A DNA stretch of 64,000 nucleotides from positions 1 to 64,000 of the forward strand of contig NZ_JAHDTH010000012.1 of NCBI RefSeq assembly GCF_018531445.1. Direction: 5' to 3'. Source of the DNA: Pseudonocardia lacus (GTDB taxonomy: Bacteria > Actinomycetota > Actinomycetes > Mycobacteriales > Pseudonocardiaceae). A program made the translations under genes and the position numbers. Under the pieces are notes generated by a model. It was not told the DNA's origin and searched no databases. It was given only the letters and a program-made list of their open reading frames with translations. Below are positions 61,524 through 64,000 of the stretch, in pieces; positions within the stretch are counted from its first letter, which is position 1; each line of letters starts with the position of its first letter.

Positions 61524-62605
61524 TCAAGGGGCGTCGTCGTGGCCGAGCGGAGCGAGCTCGGCTTCGATGTCGGCGATGCTGGGCAGGCTCGACGCGAGCT
61601 CCTCGGTCAGGTTCGTGGTGAGCTCGGCGGTCCACTCGGCGACGCCGATCGGCGCCGAGTAGCCGCGCAGCGCGTACTCGGCGATGACGTTGTTCTTCGT
61701 CTTGCAGAGCAGCAGTCCGATGGTCGGCTTGTCGCCGGGGTGTGCGAGGAAGTCGTCCACCGCGGCCATGTAGAGGCCGAGCTGGCCCAGGTGTGACAGG
61801 TCGAAGTCCACGGCCTTGAGTTCGATCACGACGTAGCAGCGCAGCTCGGTGTGGAAGAAGAGGAGGTCGCAGTAGAACTCCTTGCCCCCCAACTCCAGCC
61901 GGACCTGGCTGCCCACGAACGCGAAGCCTCGCCCGAGCTCCAGCAGGAAGTCGCGGGCATGCTCGACGAGACCCTGCTCCACATCGCGTTCGAGCCGGGT
62001 CCGGGTGGTGGAGAGGAAGTCGAACAGGTACCGGTCGCAGGTGGCCCGCTGGCGACGTCGGGGTCGGGCTCCGGCAGGGTGTGCCGGAAGTTGCTGATCG
62101 CCTTCCCAGACCGTTCGTGCAGGCGCCGCTCGATCTGGAGCGCGAGGATGTCGCGGCTCCAGCCCTGGTCGAGCGCGGCCGCGGCGTACCACAGCCGCAG
62201 CTCGGGGTCGTCGAGCTTGCCGATCAGGGCGATCTGATGGCGCCAGGGGAGTTGTGCAACGCCGCGTTGCACAACCTCCCCGTCGGGCCAGGCCGCCGCG
62301 AACGCCCGCATGTACTTCCAGTTGCGCGGCGAGTAGCCGCGGGCGTCGGGGAAGCGCTCCCGCAGGTCGGCCGACAGGCGGTCGATCACCTTCGTGCCGT
62401 AGCACTCCCCGTACTGGCGCTCCAGGATCGCCCGGCCGATGGCCCAGTACGCGGCCAGCAATTCGGTGTTGGCGGCCGCGACGGCGCGCCGGTGGCTGAG
62501 CGAGACGTGCTCGGTGACCGAGGCCAGCAGCTCCGGATACCAGCCGGGGAGGATCGACGCCGGTGGCTTGCCCCGGAACGCGACCGCGGGATCGGGCGGC
62601 TCCAC
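61524..62605 (-). pseudogene. YhcG/DUF1016 nuclease-like gene split by a frameshift
   Basis: Two overlapping frames join into one DUF1016 protein. The first (from GTG 62605) has the DUF1016_N domain: WYPELLASVTEHVSLSHRRA, AYWAIGRAILERQY, SPRNWKYMRAFAAAWP and QLPWRHQIALIGKL. The second has the PD-(D/E)xK-type DUF1016 domain: DRYLFDFLSTTRTRLERDVE, KEFYCDLLFFHTELRCYVVI, ELKAVDFD and ALRGYSAPIGVAEW. The phase shifts near 62046-62050, where AGCGGGCC would read AGC-CGG-GCC with one more C. Restoring one base gives a 360-residue family-length protein. YhcG proteins are common companions of type I R-M operons. It is a real mutation or a sequencing error. Confidence 0.85.
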
Positions 62606-63864
62606 TACACCACCGCCTCCACCTGCTTCTCCGCGTCCTTCACGCGGAGGCGGCCTGACATGAGATGAGGGAGGAGGGTGTCGCGAAGCGTGGTGAGGCT
62701 CAAGGACTCCTGCTCGGCCGACAGAGCCGTCCGCCAGAGCGAGTCCATAGTGGGGTGCACGCGCTCGACCGCTCGTCGGGCCGGAACGCTTACGGGTTCG
62801 TCGAGGTGCCGTCGCTGGATGTGCCCCATCGTTGTGGCCTTGTCGGCCGCGATCGCCCGGAACTCGTCCAGCTTGCGCACCAGCAGTTGGTGGACAAGCC
62901 ACACCGGATTATCGCCGGTGGGAATCACTTTGAAGATGTGCTGGTTGACGATGCCTTCCGGGCGGAACCATCGATGTACGGTGAGTGAGCCGGACCACGC
63001 AAAGAGGAGATCGCCGGGTCGGGCGAGGTTCTCGTCCGGAACCTTGATGTCGTTGCGCACGGTGGACTCACCGATGCCAGAGTTGAGCTCGGCAATTCGA
63101 ATCACGACCCGACCGGTTCCCGTCGCGCCCTTGGTGTATGCGCGACCGTTAACGAATCGAGCCAGCTGGCTCAGTGAGCGTTCGGTCGGGTCGTCTTTTG
63201 CGATCGAGCGGAAAACTATCGCTGCGAGGTCTTCCGCGGCATCGCTCAGTCGAGTGTTCGCGGCGATCTTGTCGTCGAGTGCTGCGAGAACCCTCGCGAT
63301 CTCATCCTGCTCGTCCCGGGAGGGAATGCAGACGTGCAGGGCCTTTGCGTCGGGGTAGTAGAGGGTCTGATGGGTCGTGCCATAGGAGAACTTCCGGATG
63401 CTCTCCTGCTCTAGCATCAGGACGTAGCGGAGGTAACTCGGCGACAGTTCGGGGCCGCACACCCAGTTGATGAAGTCCTGGCTTGTTGCCATAGGTGTGC
63501 CCATGATGATGGTGTACCCGACTGACGCTGTTCGGGAAAGGCATACTGTTCCGGCGGGAAGGACCCTCGTTGATGAATTCTCGACTCCGAGTTCGGTGAT
63601 GTACTGCTTCGTCTTCGTGATGGTCTTGCCGTGGTTTCCTGTCGCGTCGCGGATCCCGATCCACGGGATGTTGCCGTTCCAGTACTCAGGATGGGATCGG
63701 CTTGGTGTGTGACCGCTTTCCATGCGTGCTATGTCGGTGAGCCGTCGCCATTTGAATCCGTCTGGGGCGGGGATGGAGGGCATCCCGATGCTTAGTGCGT
63801 ACCGCCCCGGGATAACTGAGTCCGTGGCGACTCGACCGCCGGTGCGAGTCTCCTTCCTAGCCAC
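62605..63864 (-). CDS. hsdS: Type I restriction enzyme specificity subunit
   Basis: The 419-residue protein has two target-recognition halves. The first (about 22-180) has WRRLTDIARMESGHTPSRSH and SQDFINWVCG, followed by a coiled-coil spacer (QDEIARVLAALDDKIAANTRLS); the second (about 230-385) has FVNGRAYTKG and ATTMGHIQRRHLDEP, followed by a second coiled helix and a DTLLPHLMSGRLRV end. Each half reads one half of a bipartite DNA site. GTG 63864 overlaps the hsdM end by eight bases. It is visibly richer in A/T than the core genes, as befits a recently exchanged specificity gene. Confidence 0.93.
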   Translation of the reverse strand: MARKETRTGGRVATDSVIPGRYALSIGMPSIPAPDGFKWRRLTDIARMESGHTPSRSHPEYWNGNIPWIGIRDATGNHGKTITKTKQYITELGVENSSTRVLPAGTVCLSRTASVGYTIIMGTPMATSQDFINWVCGPELSPSYLRYVLMLEQESIRKFSYGTTHQTLYYPDAKALHVCIPSRDEQDEIARVLAALDDKIAANTRLSDAAEDLAAIVFRSIAKDDPTERSLSQLARFVNGRAYTKGATGTGRVVIRIAELNSGIGESTVRNDIKVPDENLARPGDLLFAWSGSLTVHRWFRPEGIVNQHIFKVIPTGDNPVWLVHQLLVRKLDEFRAIAADKATTMGHIQRRHLDEPVSVPARRAVERVHPTMDSLWRTALSAEQESLSLTTLRDTLLPHLMSGRLRVKDAEKQVEAVV

Positions 63865-64000
63865 TGATCCGCCCCAGCTGCTCCCGGACGACCACCGCGA
63901 GGCGCTCGCATTCGTCGAACTGCGCATACAACTCCTTGGTGAGCCGCTCAATCTTCCGGTCGAGCGGCTCGCCGTCGTCCTCGACCTCAGTAGTGCCGAC
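63857..64000 (-). CDS. hsdM: Type I restriction methyltransferase subunit, C-terminal end
   Basis: Only the last 47 residues are inside the window, ending at TAG 63859. The sequence VEDDGEPLDRKIERLTKELY and AQFDECERLAVVVREQLGRI is the charged C-terminal helix of HsdM, and the gene overlaps hsdS by eight bases, as expected in hsdM-hsdS operons. The catalytic domain lies beyond the window. Confidence 0.8.
   Translation of the reverse strand, partial: VGTTEVEDDGEPLDRKIERLTKELYAQFDECERLAVVVREQLGRISG

Larger units (their letters stand above)
56445..64000. mobile_element. Left end of a tRNA-Asn genomic island with type I R-M genes
   Basis: Integrase and excisionase genes directly beside the 3' end of tRNA-Asn, followed by a type I restriction-modification operon and a visibly A/T-richer hsdS, mark the start of an integrated island. 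The att core is probably in the tRNA 3' end, but its second copy lies beyond the window, so neither the exact core nor the far end can be given. No capsid or other phage genes are seen. Confidence 0.75.

Noticed and set aside
56445-64000. Prophage
   Set aside because: Apart from integrase and excisionase, no capsid, portal, terminase or lysis gene is present in this part; a small island with R-M genes fits better.

Overview
The window is chromosomal DNA of a very high-GC actinobacterium, most likely a Pseudonocardia-like member of the Pseudonocardiales. The reasons are pervasive GTG/TTG starts, overlapping stop/start codons, and a core gene order phoH-ybeY-corC-(cytidine-deaminase-like)-era-recO-uppS-zur-smtB-glyS-dgt-dnaG that parallels the Mycobacterium tuberculosis Rv2343c-Rv2368c neighbourhood. 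The genus is an inference from gene content; no 16S is present.

Layout. 1-2.7 kb: end of an alpha/beta hydrolase, a small membrane protein and a NarL/DesK-type two-component pair. 2.8-10.2 kb: the phoH-ybeY-corC-era core, interrupted by an alditol oxidase (reverse strand) and by an lhgO-like oxidase overlapping era. 10.2-18.2 kb: accessory regulator/enzyme pairs (iron/heme-type PPOX protein with a possible IdeR box; TetR with a DrrAB-type exporter; SnoaL/TetR; carotenoid oxygenase with PadR), with recO between them. 18.2-23 kb: uppS, Zn regulators zur-smtB and glyS. 23-26.5 kb: ABC exporter plus two-component system. 26.5-29.5 kb: a probable WXG/type-VII-type polymorphic toxin with two candidate immunity genes. 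29.7-38.5 kb: xdhC-like, ydcF-like, dgt, lipoproteins, an ECF41 sigma factor with its decarboxylase partner and a candidate ECF41 promoter, and dnaG. 38.5-46.8 kb: methyltransferase, a GTRVT-repeat secreted peptide, SDR, orphan DUF742, an unusual REC/glutaredoxin-like/TrxR-like fusion followed by a cNMP-domain histidine kinase, and a VOC-ArsR-SRPBCC-YCII operon. 46.8-53.3 kb: a Leloir/lactose operon (GH42 beta-galactosidase, DeoR, galT, galK) with a likely DeoR operator, plus a TRZ/ATZ-type amidohydrolase. 53.5-56.3 kb: a lipoprotein and a GGDEF-EAL protein. 56.4-64 kb: tRNA-Asn followed by a tyrosine integrase, an excisionase and a type I restriction-modification operon (hsdM-hsdS-frameshifted yhcG/DUF1016-hsdR), which looks like the left end of a genomic island that continues past the window.

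Scattered through the non-coding gaps are at least two families of long palindromes (a 65-bp GTCGAGAACGA family and a 68-bp CGCAGGGTTTG family), a GCTGCGA-rich array found twice, and a perfect 25-bp-arm hairpin. Several divergent gene pairs carry clear operator-like dyads. The most interesting candidates for new biology are the toxin/immunity locus, the REC-Grx-TrxR/cNMP-kinase pair and the dispersed palindromes.
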